From CAVSRC01 sp963785065 (GTDB lineage Bacteria > Pseudomonadota > Alphaproteobacteria > Rhizobiales > Kaistiaceae): a DNA stretch of 64,000 bases. A model generated the notes under the pieces. That model saw only the letters and a list, made by a program, of their open reading frames with translations, did no database searches and was not told the DNA's origin. Position numbers and translations under genes: made by a program. The stretch's first letter is position 1. Each line of letters begins with the position of its first letter. The stretch spans positions 1,116,001-1,180,000 of the forward strand of contig CAWATX010000004.1 of NCBI GenBank assembly GCA_963785065.1. Direction: 5' to 3'. Shown here one piece after another: positions 54,367 to 63,847 of this stretch.

Positions 54367-54965
54367 GGCGGCTCCCGGCGAATGGGCGAGGTGCGGTGGT
54401 GGGCACAACAGGGCCGGTGATGCCGCTCCCTTCTGTTCGGGCCTCTCGCCGTTGACGCGGCGGCACAAAGCGAGGGCATTGGATCGGGCCTGATGTCAGG
54501 AGCAGCATGAAAAAGTCTCTACGCCCAATCGGTGCCTTTCGAGCAAACGCCTCTCTCAACTCGTTTCTGTGTCCATTGCGGGAATGGTGCCATATGCCGA
54601 ACGATTGGGGATAAGGCTCCTAGGTGAACTTGTTGGGCGGCGGCTACCCGCATAGGATGTCCGCTGCCGGCAGACAGAATGGACCGACCGGCCTGCTAGC
54701 GGCTGAGACGGGAGATTTTGGCATCGGCCTCAAGACGTGGCCCGTTTTCGGGGTTGTGTTTTTGCGACTTCGGGAGAGAAGGTCTCGCTTGATGTACAAG
54801 GAGGCGTCGGCGCCGGAACCCGCCGGCCCGACGCTTCATTCTCTCGTTTGTCTCGCGAAGCCTATTCGTGCGGCTGACCGCTGATCGGCAAACTCCTTTT
54901 GACGTCTTGAATTTATTCCTATCCATGCTTCTCTATCGGGATGGCATGGACGAGTCGCGACGATT

Positions 54966-55190
54966 TCAGGCTGACGATCCGCATGGGCCTCTCAAGGGGC
55001 CAGAAGCTCGTCCACGGGGTGCGCCGGCACCTATCCGAGGAAGCCGCAACCGGATCTGATCGGCGACGGCACGCCACTGAACCGTGGCGGCCTCGGGCGT
55101 CTCCTGAGCGAAGGCGGTGGCGATGAATGCGGAGACAACCCGTCGTCCGCTCTTGCCGGCATGCGCCAGCACGTTCCTCATGAAGTGCAC
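54966..55190 (-). pseudogene. IS256-family (Mutator-type) transposase remnant
   Basis: The minus strand encodes VHFMRNVLAHAGKSGRRVV, followed by SAFIATAFAQETPEAA and QWRAVADQIR, which match the region after the catalytic core of IS256-type transposases. Both ends are lost: upstream the frame breaks and no DDE core is present, and downstream it runs into unrelated sequence. A perfect 8-bp stem-loop (AAGCCGGC-CTAT-GCCGGCTT, 55277-55296) lies nearby. The 54367-54965 gap has only a weak 35-codon frame at 54507-54614 with AGGAG upstream, which I do not call as a gene. Confidence 0.65.
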
Positions 55191-55411
55191 GCGACCACCT
55201 CAAAGGACGTGACCTTGACCAGGGGCAATGCGATCGATTTCGGCTTATTGAGGCGTTGACACCTTCGACAATACGCAAGCCGGCCTATGCCGGCTTGATG
55301 AACCGCCCCGACTTTCCCGGAGGCTCCATGGAGCTATGCCGGAATTTGGGTGACGCGGCCGTTCAGGCGGCGTTGTGAGCCGGCGTTTCGATGACCTCGA
55401 CGCCGTTGTAA

Positions 55412-55651
55412 GCAGAGCTCTACGACGTCGCCAAGGACCCCGGCGAACTGCACAACCTCTATGCCGAACCAGCTCATGAGCGTGTCCGCCTCGAGATGCT
55501 GGAGGAACTCCTGCGCTGGACGATCAGGGCAGAAGACCCGCTGCCGCGCGCCAAGCACATTCCCAAGACCGCGCCGCACGGCTGGTATTGCCGGGATGAA
55601 TCTGCCGGCGACGAATCTGGCGCCGCCGGCACGTCCCTGCCGGCGGCCTGA
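55412..55651 (+). pseudogene. Sulfatase, C-terminal fragment
   Basis: A frame bounded by TAA at 55409-55411 encodes ELYDVAKDPGELHNLYAEPA and about 58 further residues to a normal TGA. This is the typical end of an arylsulfatase-type protein. The catalytic N-terminal part is gone, apparently lost with the IS256-type insertion just upstream. It is distinct from the intact sulfatase at 60207, whose end (ELYDLDADPHELTNLWS) is similar. Confidence 0.7.
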
Positions 55652-55656
55652 GCCGG

Positions 55657-56784
55657 TCAGGTCGACGGTGATCCGCCGCGCCCCGAGACGGCTTCGGCCG
55701 CGCCCGCCGGGGTCCGTTTCCGGCGCCGCCGATTCCGCCGCGTGCCGATGTCGGCGATCGACGATCGCTCCACCAGGCGGCAGTGGATGTGGTGGGATGC
55801 CGTCTCCGGCACGACCTCGCCCTCGGCGCGTGCCACGAGGTAGTCGACGGCGAGTTCGCCCATCTGCGCGTGCGGCACCCGCACGGTGCTGAGTGGCGGC
55901 GTCACATAGGCCGCCATCGGGTCGTCGTCGAAGCCGAGCACGGAGATGTCGTCCGGCACCCGCAGCCCCGCCGTCTTCAACCCCTCGTAGCAGCCGATCG
56001 CCATGCGATCGCTGGCGCAGAAGATTGCCGTCGGCGGCTCGGCAAGATTGAGCAGGGCCATCGTTTCCTGTTCCGCCCGGCTCATGCGCCAATCGCCGTC
56101 GCGGATCAACGCCGGATCGATGGAGATGCCCGCCTTGGTCAGGGCGCGCTCATATCCCGCCAAGCGATCGCGTGCGGCCTCCATGCTGGTGCTGCCATTG
56201 ATGAAGCCGATGCGCCGGTGCCCCGCGGCAATCAGCCGGGCGGCGCCGTTCTCCGCGCCCTCGGCGTGGTCCGGAACGATGAAAGGGACGTTCGGGTCCT
56301 TGGTATAGGCGTTGAGCAGGATCACAGGCGTGGTGCGCAGCCGCTTCGGCAGAACGAGTTCGCGCGTGAAGAACGACTGATAGATGACTCCGACCAGCCG
56401 CTGGGCGAGCAGCAGTTCCACCGCTCGCCGCACGAAGTGCCGGTCCGGGTCCAACGGGATGACCGCCAGCACGCAGTCGTTCTCCCAAGCGCGCTTGCGC
56501 GCCGCATCGATCGCGGTGATGGAGAGCGGATTCTGGGCAACGTCGTCGACGAGCACGCCCAGCGTTCGGATGGACCCGCTGCCGACCGGAGAACGACGCC
56601 ATACGCGGTAGCCCAGTTCCTCGGCCGCGCGCCGCACGCGCTCGCGCGTCGCCTCGGACACCCGCACGCCTCCGGCGTTGTTGAGCACCATGGAAACGCT
56701 CGACTGCGACACGCCGGAGCGCGCCGCCACGTCCATCATGGTCGGTCCCGGGCGTCCGCTCCGTCGCTTGCTCTTCTCTTTCAC
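55657..56784 (-). CDS. LacI-family transcriptional repressor
   Basis: A 375-aa regulator from GTG 56784. The helix-turn-helix and hinge read MMDVAARSGVSQSSVSMVLN, followed by the effector domain (TLGVLVDDVAQNPLSITAID ... VLGFDDDPMAAYVTPPLST). It has an arginine- and lysine-rich tail of about 30 residues after the usual end. It is divergent from the sugar-binding-protein gene and very probably represses the 56953-63768 operon in response to the imported sugar (inference). Confidence 0.92.
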   Translation of the reverse strand: MKEKSKRRSGRPGPTMMDVAARSGVSQSSVSMVLNNAGGVRVSEATRERVRRAAEELGYRVWRRSPVGSGSIRTLGVLVDDVAQNPLSITAIDAARKRAWENDCVLAVIPLDPDRHFVRRAVELLLAQRLVGVIYQSFFTRELVLPKRLRTTPVILLNAYTKDPNVPFIVPDHAEGAENGAARLIAAGHRRIGFINGSTSMEAARDRLAGYERALTKAGISIDPALIRDGDWRMSRAEQETMALLNLAEPPTAIFCASDRMAIGCYEGLKTAGLRVPDDISVLGFDDDPMAAYVTPPLSTVRVPHAQMGELAVDYLVARAEGEVVPETASHHIHCRLVERSSIADIGTRRNRRRRKRTPAGAAEAVSGRGGSPST

Positions 56785-56894
56785 AACCTGCTCCGCGTGG
56801 TGCCCTGTGCGGCCGCCTGTGACCCGACCCGCCAGTACACTGGCCCGGCAACCCCGCACAAGGGTGGTTCGCCGTTCCCAGGTGGAGACGGTGC

Positions 56895-56923
56895 TCGACA
56901 AACGTCATAAATAACCCGATAGT
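56895..56923 (+). promoter_or_regulatory. Sigma-70-type promoter of the sulfatase/ABC operon
   Basis: TCGACA (56895-56900) and GATAGT (56918-56923) with a 17-bp spacer match the -35 and -10 consensus at five and four of six positions. They lie 30 bp before the ATG of the binding-protein gene, which has GGGAGGATC as its ribosome site. No clear LacI-type palindrome is visible by eye in this spacer. Confidence 0.5.
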
Positions 56924-56952
56924 ATGCGGGGAGTCACGAAGGGAGGATCAAG

Positions 56953-58386
56953 ATGACAAACCCGGTCAAATCATTCGAAATGAATCGCCGCAGCGTGCTC
57001 GCTGGCATGGCAGCCGCGGCCGTCGGCGGCTCGCTGCCCCTGCGCGCCTGGGCCGCAGACGCGGTCACCGTCCAGTGGTGGGATCACTTCCAGCCCATCG
57101 CGCCGCTCTTCGAGGCCGAGTGGAAGGGCTACGGCGCCGACCATCCGGTCACGGTTCAGCATCAGGTGATGAACCCCTCCGACATGATGCAGTCGCTGCA
57201 ACTCGCCTTCCGCAGCAAGCAGATGCCGGATGTCTTCTCGGTGCCCGCGCCGGTCGCCGTGGTCGACCAGGTGGCAGGTGCCGGCTGGTTCGCCCCTCCC
57301 GAAAGCGGCTTCACCCTCGACAAGCCATTCCAGAAGGACGTGCTGTTCGACGGCCTGACGAATTTCGGCGGCAAGGTCTATTCCTTCCCGCTGTTCTCGT
57401 TCCGCTGGCATTCGACCGCGCTCTGGTATGACAAGGCCAAGGTCGAGAAGGCCGGGATCGATCCCGCGAAGGGTCCTAATGGCTGGGACGAGATTCGCAA
57501 GGCGGCAAAGGCGGCGACCACAGGCGGTTCATATGGGCTGCTGCTGCCGCTCCAGTTCACCGGCCGCATGGAGGCGCATCTCAACGAGCTGTCGCAGATG
57601 AGCGGCGCGCCGGGGCCGATCGACTGGAAGACCGGCAAGTACGACTACGCCAACGAGCACTATGTCGAAACGCTCAAGATGCTGCTGAGCTTCCAGAAGG
57701 ATGGCACGCTGCATCCTGCGTCTTCATCGCTCGACGCCCGCCAGGGACGCATCCGCTGGGCGGCCGGGGAAGCGGCCTTGTTCTTCGACGGGCCGTGGAA
57801 CAGCGGCTCGCTCGCCGGCGTCGCTCCCAAGGTCCTGCCCAAGATCTGGGTGACGGCCAATCCGGTCGCCAACGGCACCGCCACCGGCCATGCCCACGCC
57901 GGCCCGGTGCCCGGTACCTTCTGGATCTCGTCGCAGACGAAGCTGAACAAGGAGGCGACCGAGCTGCTCAACCTGTTCACCACCGACGCCTTCTACGTGA
58001 AGCTTGCCGAGCGCATGGACCAGCCGCCGCTCGACCTCGAGGCGGTCGCCAGGGCCAACGTCGATCCGACCTACAAGGCGGTCATCGCCGGCTACAAGGA
58101 TGGCGTGCGGCTGGCACCGGAACCGGTGATCCGCAACGCCGACATCGGCAAGGTCTATGCCGAGATGAAGACGGTCGAGCCAAGCCTCGGCGAGATCATC
58201 CAGGGCGCCTTCGCCGGTTCCTTCGACGATCCCGCGCCCGTCCTGCAGCAATTCTCCGACGACATGACGGCCGAGCGCGACCGCGCCATCGGCGTCGTCA
58301 ACCAGAACGGCGGCAAGGCCAGCGTCGATGACTGGGTGTTCGCCAACTGGTCGCCGGACAAGGACTACACGCCGGACATGTACTGA
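56953..58386 (+). CDS. Carbohydrate ABC transporter substrate-binding protein (Tat-type signal)
   Basis: A 477-aa SBP_bac_1 protein. The N-terminus (MNRRSVLAGMAAAAVGGSL) has the twin-arginine form followed by LPLRAWA and the mature start VTVQWWDHFQPI. The C-terminal region ends DDWVFANWSPDKDYTPDMY. It is the first gene of a five-gene operon. The ligand is probably a sulfated or otherwise modified sugar, given the sulfatase and hydrolase downstream (inference). Confidence 0.92.
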   Translation: MTNPVKSFEMNRRSVLAGMAAAAVGGSLPLRAWAADAVTVQWWDHFQPIAPLFEAEWKGYGADHPVTVQHQVMNPSDMMQSLQLAFRSKQMPDVFSVPAPVAVVDQVAGAGWFAPPESGFTLDKPFQKDVLFDGLTNFGGKVYSFPLFSFRWHSTALWYDKAKVEKAGIDPAKGPNGWDEIRKAAKAATTGGSYGLLLPLQFTGRMEAHLNELSQMSGAPGPIDWKTGKYDYANEHYVETLKMLLSFQKDGTLHPASSSLDARQGRIRWAAGEAALFFDGPWNSGSLAGVAPKVLPKIWVTANPVANGTATGHAHAGPVPGTFWISSQTKLNKEATELLNLFTTDAFYVKLAERMDQPPLDLEAVARANVDPTYKAVIAGYKDGVRLAPEPVIRNADIGKVYAEMKTVEPSLGEIIQGAFAGSFDDPAPVLQQFSDDMTAERDRAIGVVNQNGGKASVDDWVFANWSPDKDYTPDMY

Positions 58387-58398
58387 CGTACGCGCGCC

Positions 58399-59340
58399 AT
58401 GGCGATCGCAGTAGCAGGACAGCGCCCGCAGACGCTCGGTCAGCGATTGTGGGCGGACCGCTGGATCTATCTGTTCCTGCTGCCGACCGTGGCGCTGGTT
58501 GCGACCTATACGCTGTGGCCGATGGGCGCCAGCGTCTACTTCTCCCTGCTCGACTGGAGCGGCTTCGAGCAATCGGGCCGCTTCATCGGCTTGGCGAACT
58601 ATCACGAGCTCTTCCATAATCGTCTGTTCTGGAACGCCTTCAGCAACACGCTCATCTTCATGGTGGTGGCGGTGCCGATCCGCGTCGGGCTGGCGCTGGT
58701 TCTCGCCCTCATTCTCAATGCCGGGCTGCCCTTCTCGCGCGCCTTCCGCACCGCCATCTTCTTGCCGGTGGTCACCACTGCCGCGATCCTCGGCGTGGTC
58801 ATGCGCTTCGTGCTCGATCCAGCCAGCGGGCCGCTCAACGAGGCACTCCTCCAGGTCCACCTCATCGACCATCCGATCAACTTCCTCGGCCGCGCCGGGC
58901 TCGCCCTCTACAGCGCCATCGGCGTGTGGGTGTGGAAGTGGCTGGGCATCACGCTGATCTACTGGACCGCAGCGCTGCAGACCATTCCGCTCGATCTCTA
59001 CGACGCCGCCAGAATCGACGGCGCCAACGTCTGGCAGCGCTTCCGCTTCGTCACGCTGCCGCTGCTCACCCCCTTCACGATCATCATCACGCTGATCACG
59101 GTGGTCGAGGCGACAAACGTATTCGACCTGATGCTCACCCTCACCAATGGCGGGCCGTTCTATTCCTCGGAAGTCATCGACATCTTCATCTATCGCAATG
59201 CGTTTGCCGCCAACGTGCCGCGTCTCGGCTACGCCTCGGCGTCTGCACTGTTCTTCGGCGTCTGCATCGTGCTGCTGACCGCCAGCCAGATGCTGATCGT
59301 CTACCGCGTGCGGCAGCGCCGGGCGGAGGCCCAGGCATGA
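58399..59340 (+). CDS. Sugar ABC transporter permease, MalF type
   Basis: A 313-aa CUT1 permease with six predicted helices, the first being WIYLFLLPTVALVATYTLW, and the coupling loop LYDAARIDGANVWQRFRFVT. It starts 12 bp after the binding-protein stop and ends in an ATGA overlap with the next permease. Confidence 0.93.
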   Translation: MAIAVAGQRPQTLGQRLWADRWIYLFLLPTVALVATYTLWPMGASVYFSLLDWSGFEQSGRFIGLANYHELFHNRLFWNAFSNTLIFMVVAVPIRVGLALVLALILNAGLPFSRAFRTAIFLPVVTTAAILGVVMRFVLDPASGPLNEALLQVHLIDHPINFLGRAGLALYSAIGVWVWKWLGITLIYWTAALQTIPLDLYDAARIDGANVWQRFRFVTLPLLTPFTIIITLITVVEATNVFDLMLTLTNGGPFYSSEVIDIFIYRNAFAANVPRLGYASASALFFGVCIVLLTASQMLIVYRVRQRRAEAQA

Positions 59341-60191
59341 CCCCGGTCAAGCCTCCCTCGCCGGCCGGGCGCCGTTTCTGGACCTGGCTCTCGGTCCTGC
59401 TGCTTGCCGGACTGTGCCTGATCTGGATCTATCCGTTCGTGTGGCTGGTCTCCGCCTCGCTCAAGGAGCCGCTCGAGATCTTCTCCAAGGGGCTCAACCT
59501 GATCCCCAATACGCTTTTGTGGGACAACTACGTCCGCGCCTGGGTGACCGCCGGCTTCAGCACCTACATGCTCAACACGGTGCTCATCACCTGCGCCACC
59601 GTGGCGCTGGTCGTCTTCCACACCTCGCTCACCGGCTACGTGCTCGGGCGCTACCAGTTCATCGGCCGCCAACTGGTCATCGGCGTGCTGGTGGTGACCT
59701 TCATCATCCCGGCCGGCTTCGCCATCATCCCCATCGTCGACCTCACCCGCGCGCTCGGCCTGCTCAATTCGCGCTGGGGCATCATCCTGGCGCTTGCCGG
59801 CAGCGGCAATGCCGCCGCCATCCTGCTCTACGCCGGCTTCTTCCGTCAGCTGCCGCGCGAACTCGAGGAGGCCGCGGTGATCGACGGCGCCGGCTTCTTC
59901 ACCATCTTCGCGCGCGTCATGCTGCCACTGGCCGGACCGGTGACCGCCACCGTCGCCGTGCTTACCTTCCTCGCCGCCTGGAACAGCTTCCTGGTGCCGC
60001 TGGTGCTCACTTTCGGCGTGCCCAGCGAGCGCACGCTCGCCGTCGGCATGCTGGCCTTCGTCGGCACCAACGAGACCGACTGGCCGGGCATGGCCGCCGC
60101 CGCCACCCTGTCGCTGGTGCCGGTGGTCGTCTTCTTCTTTTTCGTCCAGCGCTTTTTCGTCGAAGGCGTCGCTGGCGCCATCAAAGCCTGA
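59337..60191 (+). CDS. Sugar ABC transporter permease, MalG type
   Basis: A 284-aa CUT1 permease from ATG 59337, with first helix WLSVLLLAGLCLIWIYPFVW and coupling loop ELEEAAVIDGAGFFTIFARV. The C-terminus (QRFFVEGVAGAIKA) is the family ending. Longer in-frame starts lie antisense-like inside the MalF-type gene. No ATPase gene follows, which is unusual: the next genes are a sulfatase and a hydrolase. Confidence 0.93.
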   Translation: MTPVKPPSPAGRRFWTWLSVLLLAGLCLIWIYPFVWLVSASLKEPLEIFSKGLNLIPNTLLWDNYVRAWVTAGFSTYMLNTVLITCATVALVVFHTSLTGYVLGRYQFIGRQLVIGVLVVTFIIPAGFAIIPIVDLTRALGLLNSRWGIILALAGSGNAAAILLYAGFFRQLPRELEEAAVIDGAGFFTIFARVMLPLAGPVTATVAVLTFLAAWNSFLVPLVLTFGVPSERTLAVGMLAFVGTNETDWPGMAAAATLSLVPVVVFFFFVQRFFVEGVAGAIKA

Positions 60192-60206
60192 CAAGGACCC
60201 GATGCA

Positions 60207-61673
60207 ATGCCTACCAAACCGAACATCCTGTGGATCTGTACCGACCAGCAGCGCTGGGACACGCTGGGCTGTTACGGCAACTCGATGGTCCATTCGCCCA
60301 ATATCGACAGGCTGGCGGAAGAGGGCGTCCTGTTCGAGCGCGCCTTTTCGCAGAGCCCGGTATGCACGCCGAGCCGTGCCAGCTTCCTGACTGGGCGCTA
60401 TCCGCGCACCACGCGCACGCGCCAGAACGGCCAGGACATCCCGGCCGACGAACGGCTGATCAGCCGCATCCTCGCCGACAACGGCTACAGCTGCGGCCTC
60501 TCCGGCAAGCTGCATCTCTCCGCCTGCCACCCGAGCGTCACGCCCGACACCGAGCGGCGCATCGACGACGGCTATACCGAGTTTCACTGGTCGCACCATC
60601 CCGCCTTGCCGCTGGGCCAGGGGATACGCGCCAACAACTGGCCGACCAACGAATACGATCTGTGGCTGCGCGAACGCGGCAAGAGCTACGCCACCACCCC
60701 GGTCGAGGGCTCCGATTACGTCGTTTACGGCATGCCGGCCGCCGAGCATCAGACCAGCTGGTGCGCCCAGAAGGCCATCACCTTCATGGAGCAGCACCAG
60801 TCGGTCGAGCGGCCGTGGATGTTCTCGGTCAACATCTTCGACCCGCACCATCCCTTCGACCCGCCGCGGGAGTATCTCGAGCCCTATCTCGACAAGCTCG
60901 ACGAGATCCCGCTGCCCCATCACGAGAAGAACGAGCTCGCCAGCAAGACGCTATTGCAGCGCATCGACCATGAAGGTGCGTATGGCGGGCGCGCCGGCTT
61001 CGAGTGGGACAAGATGTCCGAGCGCGAGCACCGGCTGGTCCGCGCCGCCTACTGGGCGATGTGCGATCTGATCGATGCCCAGGTCGGCCGCATGCTGGAG
61101 GCGCTCGAGCGCACCGGCCAGCGCGACAACACCATCGTCATCTTCATGTCGGACCACGGCGAGATGCTCGGCGACCACGGCATCTACCTCAAGGGACCGT
61201 ACTTCTACGAGGAAGCCGTGCACGTGCCGATGGTCATCTCCGGCCCCGGGTTCAAGAAGGGCAAGCGGGCCAGGGGCATGGTCGAACTGGTCGACCTGGC
61301 GCCGACCCTGCTGGAGGCGGCCGGCATCCCGCGCGAGCCGGGCATGCAGGGGCGCTCGTTCCTGGCGACGCTCACCGGCGACACCGACCCGAGCCGCGAT
61401 GACATCTACTCGGAATACTACAATGCCATGCCCTGGCATCCGAAGGACGTGAACCCGCAGACGACCATGCTGCGCACCGAGCGCTACAAGCTGGCGCTGT
61501 CCCACTCAGACGCCGATGCCGAGCTCTACGACCTCGATGCCGACCCGCATGAGCTCACCAATCTGTGGAGCCGGCCGGAGATGGAGGCAGTCAAGCTCGA
61601 CCTGATGCGGCGCATGATCAACCGCATGGCCTGGACGGTGGATCCTCTGCCGATCCGCCGGTCCGAATACTGA
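60207..61673 (+). CDS. Sulfatase (formylglycine-dependent)
   Basis: A 488-aa type I sulfatase without a signal peptide, so probably cytoplasmic. The formylglycine site is Cys53 in SQSPVCTPSRASFLTGR. Metal ligands are visible in ILWICTDQQRWDTLGCYG (start) and MSDHGEMLGDHGIYLKG. No formylglycine-generating enzyme is encoded in the window, so that must be elsewhere. Its position after a sugar importer suggests desulfation of an imported sugar; related family members are choline or phosphonate hydrolases (alternative). Confidence 0.92.
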   Translation: MPTKPNILWICTDQQRWDTLGCYGNSMVHSPNIDRLAEEGVLFERAFSQSPVCTPSRASFLTGRYPRTTRTRQNGQDIPADERLISRILADNGYSCGLSGKLHLSACHPSVTPDTERRIDDGYTEFHWSHHPALPLGQGIRANNWPTNEYDLWLRERGKSYATTPVEGSDYVVYGMPAAEHQTSWCAQKAITFMEQHQSVERPWMFSVNIFDPHHPFDPPREYLEPYLDKLDEIPLPHHEKNELASKTLLQRIDHEGAYGGRAGFEWDKMSEREHRLVRAAYWAMCDLIDAQVGRMLEALERTGQRDNTIVIFMSDHGEMLGDHGIYLKGPYFYEEAVHVPMVISGPGFKKGKRARGMVELVDLAPTLLEAAGIPREPGMQGRSFLATLTGDTDPSRDDIYSEYYNAMPWHPKDVNPQTTMLRTERYKLALSHSDADAELYDLDADPHELTNLWSRPEMEAVKLDLMRRMINRMAWTVDPLPIRRSEY

Positions 61674-61689
61674 ACGGGCAGGACACGTC

Positions 61690-63768
61690 ATGAACACATC
61701 CGGGCCGACCGGCGCGCCGGCGCCGGCAACGCCGCTGATCGTCCACGATCCGTTCGTCAGCGTCTGGTCGATGACGGACGAGCTGACACAATCCTGGCCC
61801 CACCACTGGAGCGGGCTCAACCAGTCGATGTGCGGCATGGTGCACATCGATGGCAGGCCCTACCGCTTCATGGGTCTGGTGAGCCGCATGGGTGAGCCGG
61901 TGCCCGCCATGCGCCAGACCGGTCGCGTGGTGACGCCGACGCATACCATCTACAGCTTCGAGGCCGCGGGTGTCGCTCTGCAACTCACCTTCCTCACACC
62001 CTGCTTTCCCGAAGACCTCGACCTGATGGCGCGGCCGGTGAGCTATGTCGAAATCTCGATCGCCGCGCAGGACGGCGCACCGCACGCCGTGTCGGCCTAT
62101 GTCGATTTCAGCGCCAACTGGGTTGCCGGCACGGCAGAGACGGAGGTCGTCTGGGGCCGGCACCGGAGCGGGCCGGTCGTGGCAATGTTCATGGGTCGTG
62201 CCGATCAGACGCCGCTGGCACGTTCGGGCGACGAGGTGCAAATCGATTGGGGTTATCTCTATACGTCGCCAGAGCCCGGCTCAGCGGCCGTGGGTGCAAG
62301 CGGCGACGGCTTAACGCTGCGCGACAGCTTCGCCGCGGCCGGGACCATCCCGGAGAGCGACGACGTGCAAACCGGCCGCGCGGCCGGCATGCCACATCGC
62401 GGTCATCGCGGGCCGTCCGGAGCGGAACAGGATCGCCCGGGCTACATGGTCAGCGCGTGGAGCAAGTTCTTCGGGACCGTTTCTGGCAGCGCCACGTGGC
62501 GTCTGGCCGTCGCCTATGACCATGTGTTCCAGATCACCTATTTCGAGCGCCGCCTGCGCCCCTATTGGCGGCGGCATGGCGGATCGATGATCGGCCTCCT
62601 GGCAACCGCCTGGGCGGAGCGCGAAACGCTGGCCGAGCGGGCGCGCGCCTACGACGAGAAGCTGATCGAGCAACTGGTCGCCAGCGGCGGCGACACATAC
62701 GCGCGGCTCGGCATCCTTGCCTTCCGTCAGTGTGTCGGTGGTCATGCGCTGGTCGAGGACACGGACGGCAAGCTGCTCTATTTCTCCAAGGAGAACTCCT
62801 CGAACGGCTGCCTGGGGACGGTCGACCTAACCTATCCGTCGGCACCGTTCTTCCTGCTGTTCAATCCAGCACTCCTGGAAGCGCAGATGCGGCCGATCTG
62901 CGCCTACGCCGCCAGCGGCCGTTGGCCGTTCCCCTACGCGCCACACGACGTCGGCCAGTTCCCGAACGCCAACGGACAGGTCTATGGCGGCGGCGAACTG
63001 AGCGAACACAATCAGATGCCCTATGAGGAATGCGGCAACATGCTGATCCTCGCGGCGGCATTGTTCCGTGCGACCGGCGACGATCGCTTCGTGCGCGCGT
63101 TCTGGCCGCAGTTTTCGGCCTGGGCCGACTATCTCGCCACGCACGGCATCGACCCCGAAAACCAGCTTTGCACGGACGATTTTGCCGGCCATCTGCCGCA
63201 CAATGCGAACCTGTCGCTCAAGGCCATCATCGGCCTCGGCGCCTATGGCCAGCTATGCTCGGTGCTGGGAGAGGATCAGGCGGCCAGGCGCTATGGCGAC
63301 ATCGCCAAAGACTGGGCGGCACGCTGGCCTGCGCTCGCCAACGACGGCGACGCTTTCCGTCTTGCCTTCGACCAGCCCCGAAGCTGGAGCCAAAAGTATA
63401 ATCTGATTTGGGACAGGCTCCTCGGGCTCGGCCTTTTCCCGCCCGAGATCGCCGACACGGAAGTTGCGTTCTATAGACTGCATCAGGACCGGTTCGGCCT
63501 GCCGCTCGACAGCCGCAGTCACTATACCAAGCTCGATTGGCTGGTCTGGACGGCGTGCCTGACCGCTCGGCGCGCCGACTTCGATGCTCTTCTCGCTCCC
63601 GTCGCGGCGTGGCTCGATGCCAGGGCCGAACGCGTGCCGCTGTCGGACTGGTTTGATACCGAAAGCGGACAGCAGATTGGCCGGGGTGGCTTCCGGGCCC
63701 GTCCGGTCGTCGGCGGCGTGTACATCAAGCTTCTGGCCGATCTGACAGCTCGACGCGGCCTTCCTTAG
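61690..63768 (+). CDS. GtaA-like protein (DUF4965/DUF1793 type), probable hydrolase
   Basis: A 692-aa protein of the glutaminase-A-like architecture: an N-terminal beta-rich domain (TPLIVHDPFVSVWSMTD ... MARPVSYVEISIAA) followed by a DUF4965 region (AYDEKLIEQLVASGGDTY ... LYFSKENSSNGCLGTVD) and a six-hairpin-like C-terminal domain (YEECGNMLILAAALFRATGD, YNLIWDRLLGLGLFP). No signal peptide is present. The fold is shared with glycoside hydrolases, and together with a sulfatase and importer a glycosidase role is more likely than glutaminase (inference). Confidence 0.85.
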   Translation: MNTSGPTGAPAPATPLIVHDPFVSVWSMTDELTQSWPHHWSGLNQSMCGMVHIDGRPYRFMGLVSRMGEPVPAMRQTGRVVTPTHTIYSFEAAGVALQLTFLTPCFPEDLDLMARPVSYVEISIAAQDGAPHAVSAYVDFSANWVAGTAETEVVWGRHRSGPVVAMFMGRADQTPLARSGDEVQIDWGYLYTSPEPGSAAVGASGDGLTLRDSFAAAGTIPESDDVQTGRAAGMPHRGHRGPSGAEQDRPGYMVSAWSKFFGTVSGSATWRLAVAYDHVFQITYFERRLRPYWRRHGGSMIGLLATAWAERETLAERARAYDEKLIEQLVASGGDTYARLGILAFRQCVGGHALVEDTDGKLLYFSKENSSNGCLGTVDLTYPSAPFFLLFNPALLEAQMRPICAYAASGRWPFPYAPHDVGQFPNANGQVYGGGELSEHNQMPYEECGNMLILAAALFRATGDDRFVRAFWPQFSAWADYLATHGIDPENQLCTDDFAGHLPHNANLSLKAIIGLGAYGQLCSVLGEDQAARRYGDIAKDWAARWPALANDGDAFRLAFDQPRSWSQKYNLIWDRLLGLGLFPPEIADTEVAFYRLHQDRFGLPLDSRSHYTKLDWLVWTACLTARRADFDALLAPVAAWLDARAERVPLSDWFDTESGQQIGRGGFRARPVVGGVYIKLLADLTARRGLP

Positions 63769-63847
63769 TCACGCGACGTTCGCATTGCCGTGGCGCTAGC
63801 GTCCGTTGTGCCGCCGCGGCAATTTGCGCGGGTGGTCCAACAGATCG

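Noticed and set aside
54507..54614. A 35-codon frame with AGGAG six bases upstream
   Set aside because: No similarity or compositional support; a chance Shine-Dalgarno-like match cannot be excluded in a decayed region.
55277..55296. AAGCCGGC-CTAT-GCCGGCTT stem-loop as a transcription terminator
   Set aside because: No T-run follows on either strand, and no intact gene ends close by; it may be part of the IS debris.
59301..60923. A 540-codon minus-strand frame rich in Asp/Glu/Gly
   Set aside because: It overlaps the MalG-type permease and sulfatase genes antisense and has no recognisable domain.
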